Of a stretch of DNA of 64,000 nucleotides, positions 29,200 through 37,196 are shown piece by piece (positions within the stretch are counted from its first letter, which is position 1; each line of letters starts with the position of its first letter). The position numbers were made by a program, and so were the translations under genes. The stretch covers positions 2,480,001 to 2,544,000 of the forward strand of contig NZ_FNSU01000003.1 of NCBI RefSeq assembly GCF_900105325.1, given 5' to 3'. The stretch comes from Pseudomonas marginalis. GTDB lineage: Bacteria > Pseudomonadota > Gammaproteobacteria > Pseudomonadales > Pseudomonadaceae. The notes under the pieces were generated by a model that saw only the letters and a program-made list of their open reading frames with translations, did no database searches and was not told where the DNA came from.

Positions 29200-29455
29200 C
29201 GCCCCGTCAAACACGCTGGCCGAACGCAGGCTTTGGAGCGTGGGTAACCCGGCAGGACGCCGGGTTAGCCGCACTGGGCCATGGATGGCCCATTGCGGCG
29301 GCCCACGCTCCAAAGCCGGAGTGAGGGCACACCGAGCCTAGGCGAGGTGCCGAGTGTTGGGGCGAGGACCTTTTGGTTACTTTTGGGTCCTTCCAAAAGT
29401 GACCCGCTGTAAGAGCGGAACCCTAAGTGGCCGTGACCTAAATAACGGATATACA
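29200..29455. repeat. Right arm of the ~250-bp inverted repeat
   Basis: Inverted copy of 28764-29014, from CCCGTCAAACACGCTGGCCG to AACGGATATACAC. Differences cluster around the CTTGAATCCG/CTTTGGAGCG segments, and these change on both sides of each internal palindrome together, so the stems are conserved. It ends 14 bp before the atuF start codon. Confidence 0.85.
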
Positions 29456-29468
29456 CACGGAGCAAAAA

Positions 29469-31352
29469 ATGCCGCAGTTCACAAAAATCCTGATCGCCAA
29501 CCGCGGCGAAATCGCCTGCCGCATCCAACGCACGGCCCAGGCCTTGGGCTACCGCACCGTCGCCGTCTACAGCGACGCCGACGCCGAGGCCCTGCACGTG
29601 CAGATGGCCGACGAAGCCGTGCGCATCGGCCCCGCGGCGGTACAACAGTCCTACCTCAATATCCCGGCCATCCTCGAGGCCGCGGAAAAAACCGGCGCCG
29701 ATGCCATCCACCCCGGCTACGGTTTCCTCTCGGAAAACCCGGGCTTCGCCCGCGCATGCCAAGACGCCGGCCTGACGTTCATCGGCCCCAGCGCCGAGGC
29801 CATCGAACTGATGGGCAGCAAGCGCCGCTCCAAGCTCGCCATGCTCGAGGCCGGGGTGCCTTGCATCGCCGGCTACCAGGGCAGCGCCCAGGACGACACC
29901 TGCCTGCAACGTGAAGCCGAGCGCATCGGCTACCCGCTGATGATCAAGGCCAGCGCCGGCGGCGGTGGCCGTGGCATGCGCCTGGTCCACCAGCCGGAGG
30001 CGCTGCTGGAAAGCCTGCACAGCGCCCGCTCGGAGGCCAGGCATGCGTTCGGCAGTGACGAACTGATCCTCGAACAGGCGCTGATCGAGCCGCGCCACGT
30101 CGAGATCCAACTGTTCGGCGACCGCCACGGCAACCTGATTTACCTCGGCGAACGGGACTGCTCGATCCAGCGCCGTCATCAAAAAGTCATCGAGGAAGCG
30201 CCCTGCCCGGTGATGACGCCCGAACTGCGCCAGGCCATGGGCGAAGCCGCGCTCAAGGCCGGACGCGCGGTAAACTACCTCGGCGCCGGTACCGTGGAGT
30301 TCCTGCTCGACCGCAACGGCCGGTTCTACTTCCTGGAAATGAACACCCGCCTGCAAGTGGAGCACCCGGTCACCGAGCTGATCACCGGCCTCGACCTGGT
30401 GGCCTGGCAACTGCAAATCGCCGCCGGCCAGCCGCTGCCGCTCGAGCAGGCGCAGGTGAGCCTGAACGGCCACGCCATGGAAGTGCGCCTCTATGCCGAA
30501 GACCCGGCCCAGGGCTTCCTGCCGCAAACCGGTGAGGTGCTGCGCTGGGAACCGGCCGTGGGCGTACGGGTTGACCATGGGCTGTGCGAAGGCGAAACCA
30601 TCAGCCCGTTCTATGACCCGATGCTCGGCAAGCTCATCGCCCATGGCGCCACCCGCGAAGAAGCCCGGCGCAAGCTGCTGCGGGCGGTGGAAGACACGCT
30701 GTTGCTGGGGGTGACGACCAATCAGCGCTTGTTGGCTGAACTGCTCAAGCACCCAGGCTTTATCGACGGTGATTTCAGCACCGGGTTTATCGCCGAGCAC
30801 TTCAGCGAAATACCGCGCCCGGCCGCGACAAGTGATCAACTCGCCCTGGCCGCCGCGCTGTTTTACCAACACAGCGCCGACCAGCATCCCCACGGCCTCG
30901 CGGGATGGCGCAACAACGCCCGTGTTCCCTGCACCTTTCGCCTGGAGGCCGACGGCGAAACCCACACCGTCACCGCCGCCGCCCTGCCACTCAGCACCGA
31001 TGGCCGTCGCGCCACCCTGGTGCTCAACGGCGTTCGCCGTCGCATCGCCTATCACCTGGAGGGCTCCCGGCTGTGGCTGCCTGGCCTTACCGTCACCAAC
31101 CGCACCCAGCAGGTTGCCGGGCGCCAGGCCGACGCCGGCAGCGGCACGATCAAGGCACCGATGGACGGTGCCATCGTCGACGTCCGCGTCAGCACCGGTG
31201 AACAGGTGACTAAAGGCCAACTGCTGCTGGTGCTCGAAGCCATGAAAATGGAGCATCCACTCAAGGCCGACAGGGACGGCGTGGTCAAGGCCGTGCAGGT
31301 CACAACAGGCGATCAGGTACGCAATCGCCAGGTTCTGCTGGAGATCGAATAA
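29469..31352 (+). CDS. atuF: Geranyl-CoA carboxylase alpha (biotin-containing) subunit AtuF
   Basis: 627 residues. Biotin carboxylase domain: ILIANRGEIACRIQRTA near 7-23, ATP-grasp glycine loop KASAGGGGRGMRLV near 160-173, and EMNTRLQVEHPVTE near 290-304. The C-terminal biotinyl domain has EAMKME with Lys593 as biotin attachment site. It carboxylates biotin with ATP and bicarbonate for AtuC. A methylcrotonyl-CoA carboxylase alpha subunit is the alternative, but position after atuE favours AtuF. GGAG lies only 7 nt before ATG and abuts the inverted repeat. The atuG and atuH genes that follow in P. aeruginosa are not present here. Confidence 0.88.
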   Translation: MPQFTKILIANRGEIACRIQRTAQALGYRTVAVYSDADAEALHVQMADEAVRIGPAAVQQSYLNIPAILEAAEKTGADAIHPGYGFLSENPGFARACQDAGLTFIGPSAEAIELMGSKRRSKLAMLEAGVPCIAGYQGSAQDDTCLQREAERIGYPLMIKASAGGGGRGMRLVHQPEALLESLHSARSEARHAFGSDELILEQALIEPRHVEIQLFGDRHGNLIYLGERDCSIQRRHQKVIEEAPCPVMTPELRQAMGEAALKAGRAVNYLGAGTVEFLLDRNGRFYFLEMNTRLQVEHPVTELITGLDLVAWQLQIAAGQPLPLEQAQVSLNGHAMEVRLYAEDPAQGFLPQTGEVLRWEPAVGVRVDHGLCEGETISPFYDPMLGKLIAHGATREEARRKLLRAVEDTLLLGVTTNQRLLAELLKHPGFIDGDFSTGFIAEHFSEIPRPAATSDQLALAAALFYQHSADQHPHGLAGWRNNARVPCTFRLEADGETHTVTAAALPLSTDGRRATLVLNGVRRRIAYHLEGSRLWLPGLTVTNRTQQVAGRQADAGSGTIKAPMDGAIVDVRVSTGEQVTKGQLLLVLEAMKMEHPLKADRDGVVKAVQVTTGDQVRNRQVLLEIE

Positions 31353-31426
31353 CCCCCTAGTCGGAACTACAAGGCCGGTCTACGCTCTATCCCCAACAGG
31401 AAAGGACGAGTACGGGAACCTGCGCG

Positions 31427-31969
31427 ATGCCTCATTGGCTGATTATTGACCTTGAAGCCACAACGGATGAAGGCGGCTGGCCCGTGACGGAGATGGAAGT
31501 CATCGAGATCGGCGCGAGCCTGGTGAACCGCCAGGGCCGCGAGCTGGACCACTTCCAGCGCTTTGTGCGGCCGCTGCGCCGCCCCTTGCTCACGCCCTTT
31601 TGTCGCCAGCTGACCCATATCACCCAGGCAAATATCGACGGCGCTGCACCGTTCATCGAGGTGTGGCCGCTGTTCGAGCGCTGGCTGGGCCAGCATCAGG
31701 CGCGCCTGGAAGGCTGGGCCAGTTGGGGTGACTACGATCGCGTACAGCTGGAGCTCGAGTGGCAGCGCCATGGCCTGACCAGCGCCATGGCCCCCACGCC
31801 CCATGTCAACCTCAAGCAACGCTTCGCCAAGGCCCGGCGCCTGGACAAGCCCCTGGGGCTCAATGGCGCCCTGCAATTGGCGGGGATGCAGTTCCAGGGC
31901 CAGCAACATCGAGCGCTGGAAGATGCACGCAACACCGCGCGCCTGCTGCCGCTGATTTTGCCGGTCTAG
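31427..31969 (+). CDS. DEDD-family 3'-5' exonuclease
   Basis: 180 residues. Exo I motif IIDLEAT (Asp8, Glu10), Exo II region WASWGDYDRVQLE, and Exo III HRALEDARNTARLL near the C-terminus with the His and Asp of the DEDDh group. It resembles KapD/ERI-1-like and RNase T-like proteins that trim RNA or DNA 3' ends with two metal ions. Whether it acts on RNA or DNA cannot be read. It stands alone, between atuF and a REPIN. Confidence 0.85.
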   Translation: MPHWLIIDLEATTDEGGWPVTEMEVIEIGASLVNRQGRELDHFQRFVRPLRRPLLTPFCRQLTHITQANIDGAAPFIEVWPLFERWLGQHQARLEGWASWGDYDRVQLELEWQRHGLTSAMAPTPHVNLKQRFAKARRLDKPLGLNGALQLAGMQFQGQQHRALEDARNTARLLPLILPV

Positions 31970-32021
31970 GCAGCGCCCGAAGCCTTGGGCATACTGACTC
32001 CCCCTTTTCCTTGCTGCTCAA

Positions 32022-32123
32022 CTGTAGGAGCGAGCTTGCTCGCGAAGGTCGTTAACGATAACGCGGTAAACCTGGCACCCAGCGGCGCTCTCAGGTTTTT
32101 CGCGAGCAAGCTCGCTCCTACAG
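32022..32123. repeat. REPIN, copy A (102 bp)
   Basis: Arms CTGTAGGAGCGAGCTTGCTC and its inverse frame a 50-bp centre. The same 102-bp element occurs in the opposite orientation at 42642-42743. Confidence 0.9.
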
Positions 32124-32162
32124 GATGAGCGTAAAGCATCAACTTTTTCCGAGGATTCGCCC

Positions 32163-32447
32163 ATGTTCAAAGTCAACGAGTACTTCGACGGCACCGTCAA
32201 GTCGATCGCTTTCGGCACCGCAGAAGGTCCGGCGACCATCGGCGTGATGGCCCCGGGTGAATACGAATTCGGCACCGCCCAGCGTGAAATCATGCACGTG
32301 GTATCCGGCGCCTTGAGCGTCAAGCTGCCCGACGCCAACGACTGGGAAACCTTCGCCGCCGGCAGCCAGTTCAACGTACCGGCCAACAGCAAGTTCCAAT
32401 TGAAGGTCGCGGTGGACACCGCTTACCTGTGCGAATACCGCGGCTGA
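32163..32447 (+). CDS. ppnP: Pyrimidine/purine nucleoside phosphorylase PpnP
   Basis: 94 residues, a complete single cupin of the PpnP (DUF1255/YaiE) family: MFKVNEYFDGTVKSIAF, GVMAPGEYEFGTAQREIMHVVSG and FNVPANSKFQLKV are family-typical. It splits nucleosides with phosphate into base and ribose-1-phosphate in salvage. It is monocistronic, with GAGGATTC before ATG and a bidirectional terminator right after. Confidence 0.92.
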   Translation: MFKVNEYFDGTVKSIAFGTAEGPATIGVMAPGEYEFGTAQREIMHVVSGALSVKLPDANDWETFAAGSQFNVPANSKFQLKVAVDTAYLCEYRG

Positions 32448-32459
32448 TCGCTGCGCCGC

Positions 32460-32496
32460 AAAAAAATGCCCGTCTCCTGCGAGACGGGCATTTTTT
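32460..32496. terminator. Bidirectional rho-independent terminator
   Basis: TGCCCGTCTC (32467-32476), loop CTGC, GAGACGGGCA (32481-32490), flanked by seven A and six T. It can end both ppnP (plus) and the convergent MOSC gene (minus). Confidence 0.95.
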
Positions 32497-32509
32497 ATGG
32501 GCGCATGAC

Positions 32510-33316
32510 TTATTCGAGGATGATCACCGGCATGCCCACTTCCAGGCGGCCCACGCCATCGTTGACCAGGTTCTGGCCAAAAATCGCGCCGTCCTCCGTC
32601 TTGCGGTAGGCCTCCAGCGTCACAAAAGGCTCACGGTCGGGGCTGCGCTCGCCGGTGTGCGGATCGATGGTGGTGAGAATGCAGCGTGAGCAGGGCTTGA
32701 CTGCGCGAAACTCCACATCCCCGATGCGCAGGCGCTTCCAGCCGTCTTCGGCGAAGGCGTCGCTGCCTTCGATCACCAGGTTGGGGCGAAAGCGCAGCAT
32801 GTCCATGGGACGGCCGACTTTCTGCGAGAGGTCGTCGAGGGACGCTTGCCCGATCACCAGCAACGGATAACCGTCGGCGAACGCGACCTGGTCATCATCG
32901 CGGCCGTAACCTGCCTGGGTAGTGCGCGCCCGTTCCAGAGGAATCTGCACCAGCCGCGTGGGCTTGCCGATAAAGGCGCTGACCCAGGCGGCGGCTTCGT
33001 CGCCGGCGTCCGGCACACGCAAGGTGTCGCGCCAGATGGTCACGCCACGTAACTCAGCCGCGCTGCCGGGCAGCGCCACATCCAGCGGCGCGTAGCCAGG
33101 CGAACTCAGGGTCAGGCCGCCGCTGCTGTTCCACAGCGCCGACAGTTGGCTCATCTTTGCCACGGCGCGCTGGGTGAGGAAACGCCCGCTGGCCTCATCC
33201 ACCAGCATCCAGCGTCGATCGCCGTCCAACCCCAGTTTATCCAGGCCGACCTGTTGAAGAGTTTCGGCCTTGCCGGACTTCAAGGGGTAACGGTACAACG
33301 CGCTGAGACGAAGCAT
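32510..33316 (-). CDS. MOSC domain protein, YcbX-like
   Basis: 268 residues: N-terminal MOSC beta-barrel (LSALYRYPLKSGKAETL, DGDRRWMLVD), then a MOSC domain with VEFRAVKPCSRCILTTIDP and a conserved Cys typical of molybdenum-cofactor sulfurase C-terminal relatives. These proteins work with Mo-enzymes that reduce N-hydroxylated compounds. The E. coli YcbX ferredoxin domain is absent here. The partner reductase is unknown. It is monocistronic and convergent with ppnP. Confidence 0.85.
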   Translation of the reverse strand: MLRLSALYRYPLKSGKAETLQQVGLDKLGLDGDRRWMLVDEASGRFLTQRAVAKMSQLSALWNSSGGLTLSSPGYAPLDVALPGSAAELRGVTIWRDTLRVPDAGDEAAAWVSAFIGKPTRLVQIPLERARTTQAGYGRDDDQVAFADGYPLLVIGQASLDDLSQKVGRPMDMLRFRPNLVIEGSDAFAEDGWKRLRIGDVEFRAVKPCSRCILTTIDPHTGERSPDREPFVTLEAYRKTEDGAIFGQNLVNDGVGRLEVGMPVIILE

Positions 33317-33355
33317 GGGCCAACATTCCTGAGGGGCAAAGCCGTCACCCTAAGG

Positions 33356-34291
33356 TCAAGCGGACGCTTCGTCCAGCATCAGGCGCTGACGTACCACATC
33401 CACCAGCTTGTCCGGCTGGAACTTGGACAGGAAGTTGTCGCAGCCGACCTTCTTCACCATCGAGTCGTTGAAGCTGCCTGACAGCGAAGTGTGCAGTACC
33501 ACGTAGAGCTTGCGCAGCCGTGGGTCGTTGCGGATTTCGGTGGTGAGGCGGTAGCCGTCCATCTCGGGCATTTCGGCGTCGGTGAAGATCATCAGCAGCT
33601 TGTCGGTCATAACATGGCCGGCGTCGGCCCAGGCCTTGAGCATATTCAACGCCTTGAGACCGTCGCTGGCGATGTGCATCTTCACGCCCAGTTGGCCGAG
33701 GGTGTCGCGCAATTGCGACAGGGCCACGTTGGAGTCGTCCACCAGCAGCACTTCGCGGCCACGGGCGCGTTCCAGCACCGGGTCGTCGAGTTTTTCGCGG
33801 GAGACCTTGGCGTTGTACGGCACGATCTCGGCGAGGACTTTTTCCACGTCGATGATCTCCACCAACTGGTCGTCGACCTTGCTGATGGCGGTGAGGTAAT
33901 GCTGGCGCCCGGCGCTCGTCGGCGGCGGCAGGATGGCTTCCCAGTTCATGTTGACGATGCGGTCCACGCCACCCACCAGGAACGCCTGCACCGAGCGGTT
34001 GTACTCGGTGACGATAATGGTGCTGTTGGGGCCCGGCACCAGCGGACGCATGCCGATGGCCTGGGACAAGTCGATCACTGGCAGGGTCTGGCCCCGCAGG
34101 TTGACCACGCCGCACACGAAGGGGTGGCGCTGGGGCATCAGGGTCAGCTTGGGCAGTTGCAGGACTTCCTGCACCTTGAACACGTTGATGGCGAACAGCT
34201 GCCGCCCGGCCAGGCGGAACATGAGGATCTCCAGGCGATTCTCACCCACCAGTTGCGTGCGTTGGTCTACCGTGTCGAGAATGCCGGCCAT
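33356..34291 (-). CDS. cheV: Chemotaxis coupling protein CheV (CheW-receiver fusion)
   Basis: 311 residues from the ATG at 34291 (AGGAG 6 nt upstream). The CheW-like domain spans 15-160 (NVFKVQEVLQLPKLT, CGVVNLRGQTLPVIDL), followed by a receiver domain 178-305 with DD at 185-186 and phospho-acceptor Asp238 (IFTDAEMPEMDGYR). CheV links receptors to CheA and is tuned by phosphorylation. A sigma-28 promoter is found 60-85 bp upstream, so it is expressed with the late flagellar genes although it lies 5 kb from the main chemotaxis block. Confidence 0.93.
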   Translation of the reverse strand: MAGILDTVDQRTQLVGENRLEILMFRLAGRQLFAINVFKVQEVLQLPKLTLMPQRHPFVCGVVNLRGQTLPVIDLSQAIGMRPLVPGPNSTIIVTEYNRSVQAFLVGGVDRIVNMNWEAILPPPTSAGRQHYLTAISKVDDQLVEIIDVEKVLAEIVPYNAKVSREKLDDPVLERARGREVLLVDDSNVALSQLRDTLGQLGVKMHIASDGLKALNMLKAWADAGHVMTDKLLMIFTDAEMPEMDGYRLTTEIRNDPRLRKLYVVLHTSLSGSFNDSMVKKVGCDNFLSKFQPDKLVDVVRQRLMLDEASA

Positions 34292-34349
34292 TAAGAGCTC
34301 CTGGTGTGCGCTGGAAAGTAATGCGCGAAGTGTTTGTGCAGTTAGCTTG

Positions 34350-34376
34350 TTATCGGCGGCAAACGCCGGACCTTGA
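34350..34376 (-). promoter_or_regulatory. Sigma-28 (FliA) promoter of cheV
   Basis: On the minus strand TCAAG (34372-34376), 14 nt, then GCCGATAA (34350-34357): a perfect -10 element and a good -35 at the FliA spacing. The predicted start point is about 50 nt ahead of cheV. The sigma factor itself is encoded in this window (fliA). Confidence 0.88.
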
Positions 34377-34403
34377 CCCCGGTAAAATGCCACGTAAACT
34401 CAT

Positions 34404-34422
34404 TGATGTCACACTGACATCA
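34404..34422. promoter_or_regulatory. Perfect 8-bp inverted repeat in a 550-bp gene-free region
   Basis: TGATGTCA-CAC-TGACATCA lies just upstream of the cheV promoter, in the stretch 34292-34841 that otherwise shows no credible gene. It could be an operator for cheV or for the plus-strand gene at 34842. No regulator is assigned. Confidence 0.35.
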
Positions 34423-34841
34423 TGCTTTACTGCTGAGGCCTGTTCATATGGCGGTGCAGCGACGTTGCGCGACATTCAAATCGACGCAAGGTTCCGTCAT
34501 GTAAGGGATTCCCCTAGGCACAATCAGGCCCAACCTGATGTTCGCAATATCTAATAGCCATTAATGTGACGCCATTCTCATTGCATGAATGGAGTCAGGC
34601 TTTTGTTTGCCATCCCCAGCCCTCGTCTTATGGGTTTTCCAGACGTTCACGTGACGGCAACTGAAGGTGTGCAATCGAGCCCGCTCACGGGGGCCACGCA
34701 CAGCCGTCGCCGTCATTCAAATAAACGTCCTACTGAAAACTCAGAAGCAACCTACAGATTCCCGTTATCTTTCAGCGGTAGTTTTACGCCATTCACCCGG
34801 TGCGACCTCTCATCACCCGACCTTATGTTGTGGAGACTTGC

Positions 34842-35291
34842 ATGATGAACGACGGTAACGAGTGGCAAGTTGCACTTCCTGAGTTCCTGCGCGAGGCTGA
34901 AAAGCTGCTGACCAAGTCGGAAGAATGCCTGAGCCACCTGCATTTGATCCGCAACGACAGTGACGCCATCGACTGCATGAAAATCAGCCTGATCAAGCTC
35001 GCCGAAAAGGCCGATTGCCTGGCCCTGCAAGCGATCAGCGAATTCTCGCGGCATATCCAGGACGTGATCGCCAACGCCGAAAGTCCTTTGCAGTTACATG
35101 ATCAAGCCCTGGAAGCCCTGCATGACTGCTTGACATTGCTGGCCTGGCAGCTGGAACTGATCGATGCAAAAACAGGCCAGCTGACCCTGGATAAAGAAGA
35201 ACAGACCAAGTTGATTGACACGGTCACCCTGCACATTCCGCAAAAGGGTTTCAGTTACAATCCGCAACAACGTATGCACCATTTGTCTTGA
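34842..35291 (+). CDS. Small helical protein of unknown function
   Basis: 149 residues from the ATG at 34842 (GGAG 6 nt upstream; a second ATG follows immediately). It is predicted mostly alpha-helical, with no signal peptide or membrane segment. The text LREAEKLLTKSEECLSHLHLI and DCLTLLAWQLELIDAKTG hints at a four-helix bundle, but the HPt signature (HxxKG) is absent, so it is not a phosphotransfer protein. It lies between cheV (divergent) and a histidine kinase gene (355 bp on). Codon use is lower in GC3 than its neighbours in places. I do not recognise the family. Confidence 0.7.
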   Translation: MMNDGNEWQVALPEFLREAEKLLTKSEECLSHLHLIRNDSDAIDCMKISLIKLAEKADCLALQAISEFSRHIQDVIANAESPLQLHDQALEALHDCLTLLAWQLELIDAKTGQLTLDKEEQTKLIDTVTLHIPQKGFSYNPQQRMHHLS

Positions 35292-35646
35292 AGCGTTATC
35301 AGGTCGCATTCAAGCACGGGGTTATCTAAAAACGACGACTCCAACTAATCCGCTGGAGAAAAATGGCGATTCAATATCAATTAGCCATTAACGATACAAA
35401 CCCTTTGAAATAATACAACCTCACTTCATTAACTCTGGGATTATCATTCCTCGAGTTGTTGCGCGTTTAAATAGGCCCGCCAGGCACGGCACCTGGCGAC
35501 CAACGGTAAGAGTGGTGGTACTATGCACCCGCTTGAAGTGACTCAACTTCAGCCTGCTTGAGAACGATTCAAGAACGTATTCCAAACAGAGCCCGGTCAG
35601 CCGCGACCGGTCTTCCCGCAGCGAACCTTCATTGGCTCCATCCGCT

Positions 35647-36540
35647 ATGCATGCCAGCCTCAAGACATTCATCGCAAGGTCCGCGTCCCGCAGTAACGCA
35701 CGCCGTTTGATCCTCGCCCTGTGCCTCGGCTCGCTGCTGCTGAGCCTGTGGGCCTACAGCCGCTCCGCGCCGTTGCCGCTGCTGGTGCTGCTGCTCAACC
35801 TGGCCACCTTGGTGGTGGTTGGCCTGCAACAGTGGCGCTCGCGTAAATCCATCAAGTTCCAGCCCCAGGAGTTGGCCGATCGCCTGCTGCAAGTGCAGGA
35901 AAACGAACGTCATCGCCTCAGCCGTGAACTGCATGACGATATCGGCCAGTTGCTGACCGCCGCCAAGCTGCAAAGCGAATGGCTCAAGCGCCGCCTGCCG
36001 GATGAATTGCAAAGCCAGTGCACTGTGTTGTGCAACACCTTGAACGAAACCCTGGCCAAGGTGCGCGACGTGTCCGCCATCCTCAACCCCCGGCAGCTCG
36101 CCAGCCTGGGCCTGGAAGCCAGCCTGCGCGCGCACCTGCTCAAAACCCTGGAAAACACCCCGGTGCACTGGAGCCTTGAATGCCAGCAACGGCTGAGCGG
36201 CATCCCTGAGGAAATGGCCGTGGCGGCCTTTCGCATTACCCAGGAAGCCGTGACCAACATGCTGCGCCACGCCCAGGCGCGCAACCTGCTGGTGCGCCTG
36301 CAGCGCCTGCCCGAGGGCCTGTCGCTGACCATCTGCGATGACGGCCAGGGCTTTTCGCCCGCCATCAACCCCGGCCTGGAAGGCCAACGGGGCATGGCTG
36401 GCATGTCCGAGCGCATTGACCAGCTTGGCGGTTCATTATCCGTCAGCAGCCAACCAGGCCACGGCACACGGATAGACGCGCTTTTCCCCTGGGCGCCTCG
36501 CTCCCTCGAACGGGCCAGCGCCCCTAAGGTTATCGAGTGA
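35647..36540 (+). CDS. NarX-type sensor histidine kinase
   Basis: 297 residues. Two N-terminal membrane segments (21-37 and 42-60) have almost no loop between them, so there is no periplasmic sensor. The HisKA_3 dimer/phosphoacceptor domain has RELHDDIGQLL with His96, and the C-terminal HATPase has the N box EAVTNMLRHAQA and the G box DDGQGFSP. It pairs with the NarL-type regulator, whose GTG start overlaps its stop by 4 nt. With no sensor domain, it may sense the membrane or a partner protein. ATG at 35647 is preferred to upstream TTG. Confidence 0.88.
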   Translation: MHASLKTFIARSASRSNARRLILALCLGSLLLSLWAYSRSAPLPLLVLLLNLATLVVVGLQQWRSRKSIKFQPQELADRLLQVQENERHRLSRELHDDIGQLLTAAKLQSEWLKRRLPDELQSQCTVLCNTLNETLAKVRDVSAILNPRQLASLGLEASLRAHLLKTLENTPVHWSLECQQRLSGIPEEMAVAAFRITQEAVTNMLRHAQARNLLVRLQRLPEGLSLTICDDGQGFSPAINPGLEGQRGMAGMSERIDQLGGSLSVSSQPGHGTRIDALFPWAPRSLERASAPKVIE

Positions 36541-37196
36541 CCTGCACATTACTCCTGGTGGATGACCATGCACTGATCAGGGCCGGCGTACGTGCGCTGA
36601 TCCAGGATATTCCCGGCTACACGGTGACCGGCGAAGCCAGCGATGGCGCGCAATTGCTGGAGCAGTTCAATACCTTGCTGCCGGATATCGTGCTGTTGGA
36701 CCTGTCCATGAAGCACACCAGCGGCCTCGAGGCGCTACAGCAACTCAAGCATGCGCACCCCAGGAGCAAGGTGCTGATCCTGTCGATGCACACCGACCCG
36801 GAGCTGATCATGTGCGCGCTGGAGGCAGGCGCCCACGGCTACCTGCTCAAGGACACCACTGCCAACGAGCTGGAACACGCGTTGCTGGCCTTGCGCAACA
36901 ACGAGCGCTACCTGAGCCCGGCGATCGCCCATACCGTGATCAACCAGGCGCTGGTGCGCAGCCAGGGGCCGACCACGCCCGCCAGCCACAGCCATAACCT
37001 CACGGCCCGCCAACTGGAAATCCTGCGCCTGATCGTGCGCGGCAAATCCACCCGCGAGATCGCCCACGGCCTGGGCCTGAGCATCAAGACCGTAGAAGCC
37101 CACCGCTCGCAAATCATGAAGCGCCTGCAGATATTCGACGTGGCGGGCCTGGTATTATTTGCCGTGCGCGAGCAGATCATCAGCCTGGACGACTAG
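36537..37196 (+). CDS. NarL/LuxR-type response regulator
   Basis: 219 residues from a GTG start that overlaps the kinase gene. The receiver has VDDH (8-11), phospho-acceptor Asp55 (LLDLSM) and LLKD; the C-terminal LuxR helix-turn-helix is LTARQLEILRLIVRGKSTREIAHGLGLS..VEAHRSQIMKRL at about 150-195. It forms an operon with the upstream kinase. Its 3' end overlaps the convergent lipid-kinase gene by 42 nt. Targets cannot be read. Confidence 0.9.
   Translation: MTCTLLLVDDHALIRAGVRALIQDIPGYTVTGEASDGAQLLEQFNTLLPDIVLLDLSMKHTSGLEALQQLKHAHPRSKVLILSMHTDPELIMCALEAGAHGYLLKDTTANELEHALLALRNNERYLSPAIAHTVINQALVRSQGPTTPASHSHNLTARQLEILRLIVRGKSTREIAHGLGLSIKTVEAHRSQIMKRLQIFDVAGLVLFAVREQIISLDD

Noticed and set aside
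29265..31256. A 663-codon minus-strand frame opposite atuF
   Set aside because: Shadow of the biotin carboxylase gene; no recognisable motif and begins in the repeat arm.
34306..34554. 82-codon plus-strand frame upstream of the unknown gene
   Set aside because: Overlaps the cheV promoter, lacks a ribosome site and has poor codon bias.
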